Notes: a model not told the origin generated them from the sequence alone. 64,000 bases of DNA from Embleya scabrispora (GCF_002024165.1 NZ_MWQN01000001.1:3389365-3453364); one strand, 5' to 3'. Positions 43,386-53,045 are shown, counted from the stretch's first letter. Made by a program: numbers and translations.

Positions 43386-44132
43386 ATGAGCAGCAGTCAG
43401 CCGCGCGCGGGCGCCACGGTCCTGGTCGTCGAGGACGAGCCGAGCATCGCCGACGTCCTGGCGATCACCCTGCGGTTCCACGGCTTCGAGGTGGTCACGG
43501 CCGACGGCGTGCACGCGGCCCTGGCCGCGGCCCGCACGGCGCGGCCCGATGTCGTGCTCCTGGACATCTCGCTGCCCGACGGCGACGGTCGCCAGGTGTG
43601 CCGCGTGCTGCGCGCCGAACGACCGGAGATCGCGGTCGTGTTCCTCACCGCCCGGGACTCGCCCGCCGACGTGGTCAAGGGGCTCACCCTCGGCGGCGAC
43701 GACTACATCACCAAGCCGTTCAACGTCGACGAGCTGGTCGCGCGCACCCGAGCGGTGCTGCGGCGCACCCGGCCGACGCCGGACGAGAGCACGCCGCCGC
43801 CCCCGCCGCCGCCCGTACTGCGGCACGGCGACCTGGAGTTGGACGAGGCGACGTACACCGCGCGCCGGGGCGGTCGCGGCGTGGAGCTGACCCCGACCGA
43901 GTTCGCGCTGCTCCGCCACCTGATCCGGCACGGCGACCGGATCGTGCCGAAGGAGCAACTGCTGCGCGAGGTGTGGCGGTACGAGCACGTGGTGGAGTCG
44001 ACGGTGGTGGAGACGTACATCTCCTATCTGCGCCGCAAGCTCGACCCGCTCGTGCCGGACGGGCCGCCGCTGATCACCACGCGGCGGGGCGTGGGCTACG
44101 GGCTGCGCCGGACGGCGGACCGCGGTATATGA
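43386..44132 (+). CDS. OmpR/PhoB-type response regulator
   Basis: 248 residues. Receiver domain with VLVVEDEPS, phospho-acceptor Asp60 in VVLLDISLPDGDG, and TKPFNVDEL (Lys). After a Pro-rich linker (PPPPPPP) comes the winged-helix DNA-binding domain with LTPTEFALLRHLIRH and RGVGYGLRR. It overlaps the kinase gene by ATGA. GATACT at 43374-43379 might be a -10, giving a very short leader. The target is probably the divergent MMPL exporter. Confidence 0.94.
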   Translation: MSSSQPRAGATVLVVEDEPSIADVLAITLRFHGFEVVTADGVHAALAAARTARPDVVLLDISLPDGDGRQVCRVLRAERPEIAVVFLTARDSPADVVKGLTLGGDDYITKPFNVDELVARTRAVLRRTRPTPDESTPPPPPPPVLRHGDLELDEATYTARRGGRGVELTPTEFALLRHLIRHGDRIVPKEQLLREVWRYEHVVESTVVETYISYLRRKLDPLVPDGPPLITTRRGVGYGLRRTADRGI

Positions 44133-45925
44133 GCGGCGGGCGCGGGGAGCGGGGCGACGTGGGCGGATCGGGCGGGCGGGTGCGCGGGCCGTTTCGCCGT
44201 CGCGAGAGGAAGCCCGGGATGGACGGCTGCAACGAGATCGTGCCGCCGGGCACGCGGAGTCGGAGGTTCCCGCGCCGCGCCCGGCAGCGTCCGCACATCG
44301 TCGCCATGCGGGCACACTTGGCGCTGAGCAGCATCGCGGTGCTCGCGATCGGACTGGCGCTGCTGATCTGGATCAGCATGATGGGCATTCGGCACTACCT
44401 GGAGTCCCGGGTCGACGAGGACCTGACCGCGGGCCGGACCGGCATCGAGCGCACCGGCATCAACACCGCGCAGATGTCCCTGCTGTCCTCGATGGCGAGC
44501 CTGCGCGAGGCGCTGATGTCGGCCGGTCTCGACGGCAAGACCTTCGCGGTGGTGGACGCGCGGGGCACCGCCCTGTCGGTCGGCGCCCGGCCGCCCGATG
44601 CCCTGCAGCGGGCCCTGGCGGCGATGGTTCGGAATCCGGGCGACCCGGCGTGGCACGACCGGCCGCGCGCCATCTCGCTCGCGGGCGAGCACTACCGGGT
44701 CGTCTCGGCGCGCCTCAGCGACGGCAACCACATCCTGCTCGCCCGCTCGACCGAGGACGTCGACGGCGTGGTGGACAAGGTGGTCCACTTCGAACTGCTG
44801 GCCGGAGGCGCCCTGTTGGTGCTGCTGGGCGCCTTCATGTACTTCGGTGCCCGGTGGCGGCTGCGACCCCTGGAGGACATGGTCGAGACGGCTTCGGGCA
44901 TCGCCGAGGGCGGTCCGGACCGGCCCGACCTGTCCGCGCGGGTGGGGACGCGCAAACGTTCGTTCAGCGAGGTCGAGCAGCTGCGGACCGCGTTGAACGC
45001 GATGTTGCAGCAGGTCGAGTCGGCGTTCGAGATCCGCGAGCGCGCGGCGTCGCATCTCAAGCGGTTCGTGGCCGACGCGTCGCACGAGCTGCGTACGCCG
45101 CTGGCGGCGATTCGCGGCTATCTGCAGCTGTACGAGAAGGGCATGCTGGCGACGGAGGAGGAGCGCACCCGGGCCCTGGGCCGGATGGCGGCCGAGGCCG
45201 AGCGCATGGCCCGGCTGGTGGACGAACTGCTGGCGCTGGCCCGGCTGGACCAGCGTCCGCGGTTGTTGTCGCGGCCGATCGACCTGGTGTGCGTGGTACG
45301 CGACGCGGTCGCCGACCTGAGCGCGCAGCAGCCGGATCGGCCGGTGCACGTGGACACGCCCGAGGCGTGTGTGGCGTTGGCCGACGAGACGACGCTGCGC
45401 CAGATCGTCGGCAATCTGCTGGCCAACGTGCGGACCCATACGCCGGTGTCCGCGGCCGTGTACGTGTCGGTCTCGCCGTCCGAGGGCGAGGGCGACGGCG
45501 GGGAGCGGCGGGTCGTGTTGCGGGTGCGCGACGAGGGGCCGGGGATGCGACCGCAGGATGCCGAGCGCATCTTCGACCGCTTCTTCCGGGCCGCGCGGGA
45601 GCACGGCGCGAACGGCACGGCGAGCGGCGCCGGTTCGGACACGGGCAGTGGGCTGGGCATGGCCATCGTGTGGGCGGGCGTGGCCGCCAACCGGGGCGAG
45701 GTCCGAATCGAGACCGAGCCGGGGGCGGGCCTGACCGTCGTGGTCGAGCTGCCGGCGGCGGCCGTGGGGGCACGGTCGGAGGACGACGCGTCGCCTTCCG
45801 GGACGAAGGCGGAGGCCGTCCGAGTGAAGGCGGAGGCTGCCGAGGCGAAGGGCGAGGGCTTCGGGGTGGAGGGCGCGGTCGCGGGCGCGCCGTCGCTGGT
45901 GCCCCGGGTCGCGGAATCCGGCTAG
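44129..45925 (+). CDS. Membrane sensor histidine kinase
   Basis: 598 residues. A basic cytoplasmic N-terminus, TM1 (about 63-87), an extracellular sensor of about 145 residues, TM2 (about 215-235), HAMP, HisKA with the phospho-His about residue 319 in DASHELRTPLAAIRGYL, and HATPase_c with the N box QIVGNLLANVRTH and DEGPGMRPQDAERIFDRFF. The C-terminal 45 residues are a low-complexity Lys/Glu/Ala repeat (KAEAVRVKAEAAEAKGEG). It overlaps the response-regulator gene by 4 bp. The signal is unknown. Confidence 0.93.
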   Translation: MSGGRGERGDVGGSGGRVRGPFRRRERKPGMDGCNEIVPPGTRSRRFPRRARQRPHIVAMRAHLALSSIAVLAIGLALLIWISMMGIRHYLESRVDEDLTAGRTGIERTGINTAQMSLLSSMASLREALMSAGLDGKTFAVVDARGTALSVGARPPDALQRALAAMVRNPGDPAWHDRPRAISLAGEHYRVVSARLSDGNHILLARSTEDVDGVVDKVVHFELLAGGALLVLLGAFMYFGARWRLRPLEDMVETASGIAEGGPDRPDLSARVGTRKRSFSEVEQLRTALNAMLQQVESAFEIRERAASHLKRFVADASHELRTPLAAIRGYLQLYEKGMLATEEERTRALGRMAAEAERMARLVDELLALARLDQRPRLLSRPIDLVCVVRDAVADLSAQQPDRPVHVDTPEACVALADETTLRQIVGNLLANVRTHTPVSAAVYVSVSPSEGEGDGGERRVVLRVRDEGPGMRPQDAERIFDRFFRAAREHGANGTASGAGSDTGSGLGMAIVWAGVAANRGEVRIETEPGAGLTVVVELPAAAVGARSEDDASPSGTKAEAVRVKAEAAEAKGEGFGVEGAVAGAPSLVPRVAESG

Positions 45926-45982
45926 GGCGCCGTCCGGGCCTACTGCCGGTGTTCGGCGTGGGTGTACCTGCGGGTGTACGTC

Positions 45983-46022
45983 ACGCGAGCACCCGGATCG
46001 GGGTCGATCCGGGTGCTCGCGT
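45983..46022. terminator. Perfect 17-bp-stem bidirectional terminator
   Basis: Arms 45983-45999 and 46006-46022 pair perfectly around a 6-nt loop (GGGGTC). It lies between the convergent histidine-kinase and SEC-C genes and serves both directions. Confidence 0.85.
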
Positions 46023-46051
46023 GCGGGTCGGGCCGGGGTGGTGGGGCCGGT

Positions 46052-47023
46052 TCAGTTCAGGGTGATCTGGCGGTTCAGCAGACCGTTGCGGGCGCTGCGC
46101 TGACGCGGCGTCAGCGGGCTGGTGTCCGCCATCGCCGCGGCCAGCCGTTCACCGAACTCGCGCGCCGGCTTCTCCACGTCCTCGGCGGACATCGAGGTCG
46201 GCAGGTCCCACACCGGGACGAGCAGCCCGTGCGCGCGGAACGAGCCGACGAAGCGGGTGCCCTCGCCCAGGCTCGACTCGCCGGCCGCGTGCAGCCGGGC
46301 GATGGCGTCGAGCAGTTCCTCCTCCGCGTGCGGCATCACCCAGCGCAGGTGGTTCTTCTCGGTGGTGCCGCACCAGTACGCGGCGTCGACCGAGGTCAGC
46401 CGTACGGTCGGCATCGCCGCGGCGTTCGCCCGCTCCAGCGACGCGCTCACCTCGGCGTTCATCGCGGTCGGGTCGTCCACCCAGAAGTCGAAGCCCTGGT
46501 GGACGGTGATCTCCAGCGGGTGGGAGGGGTCGAGCAGGTCCTGGAGGCGGTCGCCGGACTCGGGCAGCGGACCGGGGGCCACCGACGTGCCGTCCTCCTG
46601 CGCGAGCGCGCGCTCCAGCGCGTGTGCCAGGTCCCGGGAGACGTCACCCGAACTGGTGTGCGTCTGCAGGCCGACCAGGATGGTGCCGTCGGCGCGACGC
46701 AGCGCGGGCCAGGCCATCGGCAGCACGGTCGCCAGCGTGACGGTCTGCTCGGCGTGCTCGCCGGTGAGCTTGAGCTGCGCGGTCGCGGCCGGGACCAGTT
46801 CGCGCAGCGCGATCCAGTCGCACTCGTTCGGCAGTCCCTGGAAGGGACGCAGGACGAGCGTCTCGGCGGCGGAGGCCGCCTCGCGCCCGTGACACGCCTT
46901 GTACCGGCGGCCCGAATTGCACGGGCAGGGTTCGCGACCGCCGACGGCCGGGACGGATCCCGTGGCGGCTGCGGTCTGGGTCTTGTTGCCGGTGTGGCCC
47001 TTCAGCGCGGCCTTCTTGCCCAT
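46052..47023 (-). CDS. SEC-C motif protein, DUF5926-like
   Basis: 323 residues from ATG 47023 (MGKKAALKGH). The N-terminal SEC-C zinc motif CPCNSGRRYKACHG (about 33-46) matches the SecA tail type. The rest is a single acidic domain with FQGLPNECDWIALRELVPA, WPALRRADGTILVGLQTH and YWCGTTEKNHLRWVMPHAEE, as in the DUF5926 proteins of actinomycetes. Function unknown; the zinc knuckle may bind ribosome or other partners as in SecA. Confidence 0.85.
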   Translation of the reverse strand: MGKKAALKGHTGNKTQTAAATGSVPAVGGREPCPCNSGRRYKACHGREAASAAETLVLRPFQGLPNECDWIALRELVPAATAQLKLTGEHAEQTVTLATVLPMAWPALRRADGTILVGLQTHTSSGDVSRDLAHALERALAQEDGTSVAPGPLPESGDRLQDLLDPSHPLEITVHQGFDFWVDDPTAMNAEVSASLERANAAAMPTVRLTSVDAAYWCGTTEKNHLRWVMPHAEEELLDAIARLHAAGESSLGEGTRFVGSFRAHGLLVPVWDLPTSMSAEDVEKPAREFGERLAAAMADTSPLTPRQRSARNGLLNRQITLN

Positions 47024-47164
47024 GCTGCGGTCTCTCCGCCTCGGTGTCGGGGGGATGGTGGTCGACGACTCACCGGATCCGAGGGTACTGAGTTCCGCGG
47101 GCATGGGGTGACGCTCGAACACGTGGCCGAGGGAGGCGGCGCGGTCGGGGCCCGGGTGGGCGGG

Positions 47165-47644
47165 TCAGTCGAGCGGGTCCACCGCGTCCAGGTCGAATTC
47201 GTCCCACAGGCGGTCGGCGGCGCTCGACTCGATCGGGACCAGCGCCCACACGGTGACCTCGTCGGGGGTGCCGCGTACGCCCCAGTCGGCGGCGAGGGTG
47301 CCGATGATCGACAATCCTCGGCCGCCGTGCGCGCTCAGGGACGGACTGGCCTGGCGCGGACGGGTCGAGCTGCCGCCGTCGGTGACCTCGATGGCGAGAA
47401 GGCCGTCGGGGCGCACCCACCACGCGGCGCGGACGTTGCCGGAGGGCAGCGCGCGGGCGTGCCGCAGCGCGTTGCTCAACAATTCGGAGAGGATCAGCAC
47501 CGCGTCGTCCACGACGCCCCGGGCGATGCCGCGGTCGTCGAGGTCGGTGGCGAGACGGTGCCGAGCCGCGGACACCCCGACCGGAGCGTGCGGTACCAAC
47601 ACCGCCGCGGAATCGGGCACCCCACGGGCCACGACCATTGCCAC
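47165..47644 (-). CDS. HATPase_c anti-sigma-like regulator
   Basis: 159 residues from GTG 47644 with GGAGG 6 bp upstream; ATG 47638 is the alternative. GHKL motifs: ILSELLSNALRHA (N box), EVTDGGSSTRP (G1), SAHGGRGLSIIGTLA (G2). This is the RsbW/SpoIIAB-like serine kinase type abundant in Streptomyces. No antagonist gene is adjacent. The frame upstream to 47923 is open but not conserved in character. Confidence 0.82.
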   Translation of the reverse strand: MAMVVARGVPDSAAVLVPHAPVGVSAARHRLATDLDDRGIARGVVDDAVLILSELLSNALRHARALPSGNVRAAWWVRPDGLLAIEVTDGGSSTRPRQASPSLSAHGGRGLSIIGTLAADWGVRGTPDEVTVWALVPIESSAADRLWDEFDLDAVDPLD

Positions 47645-47840
47645 CCCCGGCCTCCTTCGTGCACACGCCTGCCTCGCGCACATGTCTCGCGCGTCGGGCT
47701 TGAGATGCCCGATGCCGGCGGACGGGAAACGGCGGCGCGGCACGCGCTCCGACTCGCCCAGGGGCGTATAGGGGTATGCGATCCCGCCAAGACGGATATA
47801 ACGCCCCGAAAGGCTACCAGCGTACGCCCCCCAATAGGGG

Positions 47841-48679
47841 CTAACCGGACAGCTGGGACAGGACCTGTCGTGGCCGATTCGTGATGATGGCATCCACGCC
47901 GAGCCGCAGGCACAGCTCGACATCCTCGGGGGTGTCCACGGTCCACACGTGTACCCGGTGCCCGGCGCGGTGCAGGCGGGCGACGTAGCGCGGATGGGCC
48001 CGGACGATGTCGATGCTGGGGCCGGCGATCCGCACCTCGCGGGGCAGCGTGCCGTCGCGGAAGAGCAGCGGGACGTGCTCCATCAGGAACACGGTGGGCA
48101 GCGAGGGCGCCATCAGCCGCATCCGGCGCAGGGACAGCTGGGAGAAGCTCATCACCCGGATCAGCGACGGGTCCTCGTCGGCCGGCTCGGACAGGCCGAA
48201 GCGCTCCAGCAGGTCGACCAGCCGGCGCTCGACCAGACCCGCGTAGCGGGTGGGGTGTTTGGTCTCGATCGCCAGGCGCACCGTGCGCGGCGCGTCGACC
48301 ACGAGTTCGAGCAGGCGTTCCAGGGTGAGAACGGACCTGCGGTCCCAGTCGGGTGCCTCCGGCTCGTCCGGGTGTTCGCGTTCGACGCCGGATTCCCTGC
48401 CGGACTCCTTCCAGGAGCCGAAGTCGAGTGCGGACAACTCCGCGAGCTCCAGCGTCGAGACGATGCCCCGGCCGTTGGAGGTGCGGTCGACCTTGCGGTC
48501 GTGGACGCAGACCAGGTGGCCGTCGGCGGTCAGTCGGACATCGCATTCGAGTGCGTCGGCGCCGTCCTCGATGGCCTGGAGATAGGCCGCGAGCGTGTGC
48601 TCGGGGCGGTGTCGGAGGCGCCTCGGTGGGCGACGACCTGCACGTTGGCGCGCAGTGGGCGCGCTCCGGTGGTGGACAC
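47841..48679 (-). pseudogene. Glycerophosphodiester phosphodiesterase, one-base frameshift near the N-terminus
   Basis: GTG 48679 opens VSTTGARPLRANVQVVAHRG and gives the catalytic HRG, then the frame breaks at the C run near 48603-48606. The remainder (EHTLAAYLQAIEDGADALECDVRLT, HDRKVDRTS, ETKHP, WTVDTPEDVELCLRLGVDAIITNRP) continues in another frame to the stop at 47841. Inserting one C restores APEHTLAAYL, the GDPD consensus, and a protein of about 280 residues. The enzyme would split glycerophosphodiesters into glycerol 3-phosphate and alcohol. The break is in a homopolymer, so a base-calling error is likely. Confidence 0.85.
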
Positions 48680-49031
48680 GCCACAATCGTGCCATCCCGA
48701 GGTGAGCGTGGGGTGACGCCGGGATGTCGGGCGGTGGCACGGGTCGGGCTCGTGCGGGTCGCGGGTGGCGCCCCGGGTTCGGGCGGGGGGTGGCCTGTGT
48801 GGGGTCCGGATCGGCTTCCGTAGGGTTGAGGATCGGCTTTCGGCGTGACGGGGTGGTGGAAATTCCGCTGATTTCCGCGCGGTTTTCGTTCCGGTGCGGG
48901 CGGTCCGACCTGCGTGGATAACCCCGGGATAAGGGGCGTGGGCGGCTCGGGCCGTCGGCGCTTACGGTGTTCAGACAGCGCGTCGGGAAGTCTGTGAGCA
49001 CAACGATTCCGAAGTGTGTGGGAGGAAGACC
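48680..49031. other. 352-bp intergenic region upstream of the HtrA-type protease
   Basis: No gene is supported. The right half contains GTGGATAACC and CGGGATAAGG near 48914-48936 and should hold the protease promoter. GGAGGAAG lies just before the GTG start. Confidence 0.4.
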
Positions 49032-50555
49032 GTGAGTGACGATCGCGACGTGACCGGCGAAGTCGGTTCACCGGTGCCGGGGGAGGCCCACGGATCGTCT
49101 CCCGCCACACCGCAGCCGGCTCGCCCGGAGGGGCGCTCCGACGTGTCGGCGGAGCCGGAGTTCCGGGCCGAGGTGCCGGTCAAGCCGGTGCAGGCGCCCA
49201 CCGTGGGACAGCCGCAGGGCGAGGCGGTGCCGCCGACGCCGGTCGGGCCGCCGACCGCGCAGTTGCCGCCGACGGGTGAGCCGGGCGCCGAGGTGCCGGC
49301 GGCGTTCGCGGCCGGGCCGGGTGCGGGAGGTGCGGGGGCTCCGCCGTTCGGGACGGGCGGTGCCTATCCCGGCTACCCGGGCTACCCGGGCTTCGGTGCG
49401 CCGCCCAAGCCGAAGCGCCGCCCCTCGGGGATCCTGGTCGCGGCCGTGGTGGCCGCGCTGCTCGCCGGCGGGGTCGGCGGCGGCGTGGGCGCGTGGATCG
49501 TGGACCGCGACGACAAGCCGTCCTCGGCCGGCGTCAGCCCGTCCTCGTCGCCGGTGGACCCGGCCTCGCTGAACCGCTCGCCCACGAGCGTGGCGGGCAT
49601 CGCCAAGCAGGCGGTCCCCAGCACGGTGACGATCAAGACCAAGGGCAAGGTGTCCGGGCAGGGCACCGAGACCGGCACCGGGGCCGGCTTCGTCTACGAC
49701 AAGCAGGGCCACATCCTCACCAACAACCACGTGGTGTCGCTGGCCGCCGCCGGGGGCGAGCTGTCGGTGACCTTCTCCGACGGCACCACCAAGCCGGCCA
49801 AGATCGTCGGCCGCGCCGAGGGCTACGACCTCGCCGTGATCAAGGTCGACGACATGCCGGCGAGCGTGCAGCCGCTGCCGCTCGGCGACAACGACAAGGT
49901 CGCGGTCGGCGACCCGGTGATCGCGATCGGCGCGCCGTTCACCCTCTCCAACACGGTGACCACGGGCATCGTGAGTGCCAAGGACCGCCCGGTGGCCTCC
50001 GGGGACCAGCAGAAGGTCTCCTACATGAACGCGATCCAGACCGACGCGGCGATCAACCCCGGCAACTCCGGCGGCCCGCTGCTGAACGCGGCCGGCGAGG
50101 TGATCGGGATCAACTCGGCGATCCGCTCCACCGGTGGCGGCGGCCAGTCGCCGTTCGGCCAGCAGCAGGAGTCCGGCAGCATCGGCCTCGGCTTCGCCAT
50201 CCCGATCAACCAGGCCCGGTGGGTCGCCGACATCCTGATCCAGGGCAACAAGCCGGTCTACGCGCAGATGGGCATCCTGCCCGACTCGCGCTACACCGGC
50301 ACCGGCGCGCAGATCGTCGCCCAGAGCCCCAACGGCCAGGACCCGGTCACCGCCAACGGCCCCGCGGCCAAGGCGGGCCTGAAGCCCGGCGACGTGATCA
50401 CCAGGCTCAACAACCGCGCGATCGGCTCCTACGAGGACCTGTTCAGCGAGATCTGGAGCCACCGCCCCGGCGACAAGGTCAAGGTCACCTACCAGCGCGA
50501 CGGCAAGGAGGCCACCACCGAGGTCACCCTCGGCCAACGCGTAGGCGACAACTGA
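49032..50555 (+). CDS. HtrA/DegP-type trypsin-like serine protease with PDZ domain
   Basis: 507 residues from GTG 49032, preceded by GGAGGAAG. A long Pro/Gly-rich cytoplasmic part (1-130), one membrane helix (SGILVAAVVAALLAGGVGGG), then the protease domain with catalytic His in ILTNNHVVS, Asp in YDLAVIKVD and Ser in NPGNSGGPL. The C-terminal PDZ (about 405-500) has KAGLKPGDVITRLNNRAI. It should degrade or survey misfolded proteins outside the membrane, anchored by its N-terminal helix. tRNA-Ser(UGA) follows. Confidence 0.93.
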   Translation: MSDDRDVTGEVGSPVPGEAHGSSPATPQPARPEGRSDVSAEPEFRAEVPVKPVQAPTVGQPQGEAVPPTPVGPPTAQLPPTGEPGAEVPAAFAAGPGAGGAGAPPFGTGGAYPGYPGYPGFGAPPKPKRRPSGILVAAVVAALLAGGVGGGVGAWIVDRDDKPSSAGVSPSSSPVDPASLNRSPTSVAGIAKQAVPSTVTIKTKGKVSGQGTETGTGAGFVYDKQGHILTNNHVVSLAAAGGELSVTFSDGTTKPAKIVGRAEGYDLAVIKVDDMPASVQPLPLGDNDKVAVGDPVIAIGAPFTLSNTVTTGIVSAKDRPVASGDQQKVSYMNAIQTDAAINPGNSGGPLLNAAGEVIGINSAIRSTGGGGQSPFGQQQESGSIGLGFAIPINQARWVADILIQGNKPVYAQMGILPDSRYTGTGAQIVAQSPNGQDPVTANGPAAKAGLKPGDVITRLNNRAIGSYEDLFSEIWSHRPGDKVKVTYQRDGKEATTEVTLGQRVGDN

Positions 50556-50667
50556 CCCCCACCCCCCACCTCGGCCGTCCGAACGGGTCGCCCCGGAATC
50601 CCCGATGATCCCAGGCATCGCTCATGAGAGACTGATGCCGCCCACACCCCAACGGGGTCGCGGCACT

Positions 50668-50756
50668 GGAGGACTCGCCTAGTGGCCGATGGCGGCAGTC
50701 TTGAAAACTGCTAGCAGGGGTGACTCTGCTCGTGGGTTCGAATCCCACGTCCTCCG
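50668..50756 (+). tRNA. tRNA-Ser(UGA)
   Basis: 89 nt, acceptor GGAGGAC paired with GTCCTCC, discriminator G, long variable arm typical of tRNA-Ser, anticodon TGA at 50702-50704 in loop CTTGAAA, T loop GGTTCGAATCC. CCA is not encoded. It reads UCA and wobble codons. Confidence 0.96.
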
Positions 50757-50952
50757 CAGGAAGCAGTAGAACAGCGGGAACGTGCAGGTCGGCGGCACTT
50801 GGTCGAGGTGACTCGAGCGAGTGCCGCCGACCTTTTGCGTGGGGCACCGGTCCCGCCTTGGTCGAGGTGTGCGTCCCGTGGTGTTGTGTGCGGGGTTCGG
50901 CGGTTGTGCCGTGTGTTGGGGAGGGTGGTCGGCCGGGCGGGGGAGATACGTT

Positions 50953-51386
50953 TCAGGGGACTCGCCACTGTTGGGCCGGGTTGCCGGGGGTGCAGGTGAC
51001 TACCGATAGCGGTTTGCCGTTGCCGTTGTTGGTGAGGCAGGTCTGGCCGCCGAAGTCCTTGATGTAGACCGCGCCCGATGTCGGGGCGGTGGTCAGGCTC
51101 CAGTTGGTGGAGTAGCCGAAGCCGATGGCGAGTTCGGCGCGGTTGACGTTTCCGTACGGTTGGCCGAGGGCCGGGCCGTTCAGGCTGCAGGTGTTGAAGG
51201 AGTCCCAGGTCGAGGTCGAGTGCACCCAGCCGTATCGGGTGTGGCCGCCCATGATCACCTCCTTGCCGGCGGTGGGGCCGTCGGCGGCGAGGCCGATGGG
51301 CAGGCCGTCGGCGACGCTGGTGATCGCGCCCCACTTGGTGCCGCCGCAGCCCTGGGGGCGGATTGGGCCGGGGGCGGGGCGGGGGT
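50953..51386 (-). pseudogene. Out-of-frame C-terminal extracellular domain of the kinase gene
   Basis: A separate frame, ending with the stop at 50953, encodes RPQGCGGTKWGAITSVADGL, then GGHTRYGWVHSTSTWDSFNT, SLNGPALGQPYGNVNRAEL, TCLTNNGNGK and TCTPGNPAQQWRV. It has clear protein character with paired cysteines and a QQW ending reminiscent of ricin-type lectin repeats. It joins the Ser/Thr kinase frame after its Pro-rich linker if one C is added in the C-runs at about 51354-51386. No start codon with a ribosome site of its own is seen, so it is best read as the missing end of the kinase. Confidence 0.7.
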
Positions 51387-53045
51387 GGTGGGCTTGGGCT
51401 TGGTGCCGGTGCCTGCGCTGCTGCCTCCGCTGCCGTTGCCGGCGCCGCCGCCCGGGGTGCCGCCCGCGCCGTTGGACGTGGACGTGTTGGGGGCGCCGCC
51501 GCCGGTTTCGGGTGGCGGCGTGCCGTTCGGCGGTTGGTTGCCGGTGGGGTTGCCGCTCGGGGCGCCGGGGGTGGGGTTCGAGGGGGTTGGCGAGCCCGCG
51601 ACGGGATCGGCGGACGTGCCTCCGGACGTGCGGATTTCGGCTGGGGAGGATTTTGCGTCGGCCGCGTTGGGGGTTCGGTCGGCCTGGGCCTGGGAGGGCT
51701 TGAGGTACAGGACGGTGACGATGACGCCGGCGATTACGCCGAGTACCAGGAGTACGGCGGCCAGGCCGTGCCGCTTCCAGGCTCGGGGGGCCGAGGACAC
51801 GGGCGGTGCGGCGGGTGGGCCTGCCTCGGTGGCGGGCGCCGGGGGCGGAGTCGGCGTCGCGGCGGGGGTGGGGGCGTGATCGGCGGCACCGGGTGGCGCG
51901 GGCGCAACGGACTTCGGCGCAGTGGGCTTCTCGTCGGTGGAGGCGGGTGTCACGGACGGATCCGGCTGCGCGGTGGAGGACGCCGGGGTCGGAACGGGCG
52001 GCTCGTCGGCGCGCATGGGGGGTGTGCCCGGTGGGTTCTCGGAGGGCGTGGAGGGCGTGGAGGGTGTGGACGGTGTGCCCGGTGGGTTCTCGGGCGGCGC
52101 GGGTGGTGAAGCCGGTTGTTTCCCGGCGGCCCCGGGCGGGTCGTGGGTGGTGAGCGCGGCGACGGGCGGCGTCCGTGTCGGCTCCGGTGTCGGTGTCGGC
52201 GTCGGGATCGACGCACTCGCCATCGCCTCGCGTGCCGCCGTCGCCATGTGTGCCGCGTCGGGGAAGCGATCCTCCGGTGCCTTCGCCAGCGCCCTCGCCA
52301 CGAAGGCGCGGACCGGCTCGGGGAATTCGGCCGGGAGTTCGGGCGCGGGCTCGCGGATGTGCCGGAGTACCACCTCGAATACCGCGTCGCCCGTGAACAG
52401 CGGCTCCCCGGTGAGCAGTTCGTAGCAGAGCACGCCGATCGCGTACTGGTCGGACGCGGGCACCGCCCCGAGTCCCCGGGCCTGTTCGGGGGCGATGTAG
52501 CGGGCCGTGCCGAGCACCGAGTGCGACGCGGTGAGCCTGGTGCCCGCCGTCGTGGAGTGGGCGATGCCGAAGTCGGTGACCGTCACCCGGTCGTCGGCGC
52601 CGATCATCAGGTTCGACGGCTTGACGTCGCGGTGCACGATGTCGCGCCGGTGGGCCGCGTGCAGCGCGTCCAGGGCCTGGGCGACGATGCCGAGCGTGCG
52701 GTCGACGGGCAGGGTGGCGGCGTCGTCGGCGGCCAACAGCGCGTCCAGCGGCAGGCCGTCGACGAGTTCCATCACGATGTAGGCGACGCGCGGCTCCGCT
52801 CCGCTCTCGCCGTAGTCGTGTACGTCGACGATGCCCGGGTGGTCGAGTGCCGCCAAAACCTTGGCCTCACGCCGGAACCGTTCGGCGAACCTGGCGTCCT
52901 CGAGCAGCGCGGGCAGCAGGATCTTGACCGCCACCCGCCGTTCCAGCACGCCGTCGTCGGCGCGCCACACCTCGCCCATGGCACCACCGCCCAGCCGCTC
53001 GGCCAGCGTGTAGCGGTCGCCCAGCACCGTGCCCCGACCCCACAT
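51255..53045 (-). CDS. PknB-like transmembrane Ser/Thr protein kinase
   Basis: 596 residues as it stands, from ATG 53045 (GGGGAACGGGG upstream). Complete kinase domain: glycine loop GGGAMGEV, Lys41, HRDVKPSN with Asp140, DFG Asp158, then the activation segment with APEQ. A 150-residue Pro/Thr-rich linker with short repeats (PSTPSTPSTPSENPPGTP) leads to one membrane helix (about 440-462) and an extracellular Pro-rich stretch. The last 40 residues are low-grade sequence and probably out of frame (see 50953-51386). A second kinase gene diverges 251 bp away. PASTA repeats are absent. Confidence 0.88.
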   Translation of the reverse strand: MWGRGTVLGDRYTLAERLGGGAMGEVWRADDGVLERRVAVKILLPALLEDARFAERFRREAKVLAALDHPGIVDVHDYGESGAEPRVAYIVMELVDGLPLDALLAADDAATLPVDRTLGIVAQALDALHAAHRRDIVHRDVKPSNLMIGADDRVTVTDFGIAHSTTAGTRLTASHSVLGTARYIAPEQARGLGAVPASDQYAIGVLCYELLTGEPLFTGDAVFEVVLRHIREPAPELPAEFPEPVRAFVARALAKAPEDRFPDAAHMATAAREAMASASIPTPTPTPEPTRTPPVAALTTHDPPGAAGKQPASPPAPPENPPGTPSTPSTPSTPSENPPGTPPMRADEPPVPTPASSTAQPDPSVTPASTDEKPTAPKSVAPAPPGAADHAPTPAATPTPPPAPATEAGPPAAPPVSSAPRAWKRHGLAAVLLVLGVIAGVIVTVLYLKPSQAQADRTPNAADAKSSPAEIRTSGGTSADPVAGSPTPSNPTPGAPSGNPTGNQPPNGTPPPETGGGAPNTSTSNGAGGTPGGGAGNGSGGSSAGTGTKPKPTTPAPPPAQSAPRAAAAPSGARSPASPTACPSASPPTAPPPARR

